Shown here in pieces: positions 63,427 to 64,000 of a DNA stretch of 64,000 nt. How positions within the stretch are numbered: position 1 is the stretch's first letter; every line of letters begins with the position of its first letter. The notes under the pieces were generated by a model. The model was not told the DNA's origin, made no database searches, and saw only the letters and a program-made list of their open reading frames with translations. Made by a program: the position numbers and the translations under genes. The stretch covers positions 1 to 64,000 of the forward strand of contig ONCK01000006.1 in NCBI GenBank assembly GCA_900316315.1, given 5' to 3'. The DNA comes from an uncultured Prevotellaceae bacterium (lineage in GTDB: Bacteria > Bacteroidota > Bacteroidia > Bacteroidales > Bacteroidaceae).

Positions 63427-64000
63427 ATGGATTGGATGTACTTACTGATGGTCATTTTTCTTTTCATGTTGGCGGTCTTTGACCTCTATGTGGGAGTGAG
63501 CAATGACGCGGTCAATTTTCTCAATTCGGCTATCGGGGCACGTGTGGCTAAATTTCGTACCATCGTGGCCGTGGCGGCGATAGGTGTCTTCTTAGGCGCA
63601 ACGATGAGCGATGGCATGATGGATATCGCACGACATGGTATTATGCAGCCTCAGTATTTCAGCTTCAGCGAAGTGATGGTCGTCTTCCTAGCGGTGATTA
63701 CGACGGACATCGTGCTGATAGATACCTTTAATACTCTCGGTATGCCGACATCCACGACTGTCTCGATGATATTCAATCTGCTTGGCGCCAGTTCGGCGGT
63801 GGCAATGGTCAAGATGCTACACGGCGGTGGTCTGCCCTATGCCGAGTATATCAATACCGACAAGGTGCTGGAGGTGATATTGGGTATATTTCTGTCGGTT
63901 GCCATCGCCTTCGTCTTTGGTATGATCATACAGTGGGTTGTGAGAATGCTCTTCACCTTCAAGTATGCTCAGCACCTGAAGTGGAAGATAGGCCTTTTCG
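63427..64000 (+). CDS. PiT-family inorganic phosphate transporter, N-terminal part (3' end outside window)
   Basis: The frame opens at the ATG at 63427 and runs 191 codons to the window edge. The first segment (YLLMVIFLFMLAVFDLYVG) is followed by SNDAVNFLNSAIGARVAKF, matching the GANDxANxxG signature of PiT proteins. Further membrane segments are TIVAVAAIGVFLGA, VMVVFLAVITTDIVLID with the TLGMPTSTTVSMIF block, and VILGIFLSVAIAFVFGMII. It should import phosphate with protons or sodium through the inner membrane. Bacteroidetes versions are often long; the remainder cannot be judged. Confidence 0.88.
   Translation, partial: MDWMYLLMVIFLFMLAVFDLYVGVSNDAVNFLNSAIGARVAKFRTIVAVAAIGVFLGATMSDGMMDIARHGIMQPQYFSFSEVMVVFLAVITTDIVLIDTFNTLGMPTSTTVSMIFNLLGASSAVAMVKMLHGGGLPYAEYINTDKVLEVILGIFLSVAIAFVFGMIIQWVVRMLFTFKYAQHLKWKIGLF

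Overview
The window is chromosomal DNA from a member of the Bacteroidales (phylum Bacteroidota) with roughly balanced base composition. The evidence is the recurrent TAnnTTTG -7 promoter element, a SusC/SusD pair, a long Bacteroidetes-type NusB, a Bacteroidetes-type omega subunit, GldE, and several families largely confined to the phylum (DUF4293, DUF4348, DUF4494, DUF4835, DUF5606). The genus cannot be fixed from the sequence. No rRNA, tRNA, insertion sequence, phage gene or CRISPR array was seen.

Layout. 1-1954 (-): N-terminal part of a Dna2-like nuclease-helicase, divergent from two tandem Tat-like metallophosphoesterases (2.1-4.5 kb). 5.6-14.3 kb (-): MBL-fold hydrolase and DUF4348 lipoprotein; ligA; gldE and a phosphopantetheinyl transferase; then bamD-rpoZ-DUF4293-ssb. 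15.4-19.8 kb (+): mutT; DUF4494-yggS-aminotransferase-LolE-like permease. 20.2-22.2 kb (+): groES-groEL behind a sigma54-like promoter, followed by a gene-free stretch with a degenerate 42-bp tandem repeat.

23.2-33.2 kb (+) is a carbohydrate-utilisation locus: a ribulokinase, an MFS transporter and a FAD oxidoreductase, then GH43, SusC and SusD behind a second promoter. A likely scheme is glycan capture by SusC/SusD, pentose release by GH43, inner-membrane uptake by the MFS protein and phosphorylation by the kinase. The place of the flavoprotein is unknown and no regulator is present.

33.5-37 kb (+) is a housekeeping run nusB-yajC-ybbR-coaE-DUF5606. It converges on a (-) operon, dnaN-exonuclease-coaBC-DUF4835-recN-TPR protein (37.4-44.9 kb). 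45.7-50.0 kb (-) is nadC-C69 dipeptidase-phosphosugar mutase, divergent from rlmH-DUF1460. 51.9-55.1 kb (-) holds an overlapping pair, a GH71/99-like secreted protein and an Ntn-type amide hydrolase.

55.4-62.9 kb (-) is a seven-gene surface-polysaccharide operon: rfbF, rfbG, a short-chain reductase, two halves of a transketolase-like enzyme, a flippase, and a GT2 glycosyltransferase fused to a left-handed beta-helix acyltransferase. RfbF and RfbG should give CDP-4-keto-6-deoxyglucose. No C3-dehydrase gene (RfbH type) is present, while the transketolase halves are translationally coupled to the dehydratase and reductase. The operon may therefore make a two-carbon-branched CDP-sugar, and this is the best candidate here for an undescribed system. 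The window ends inside a PiT-type phosphate transporter gene.
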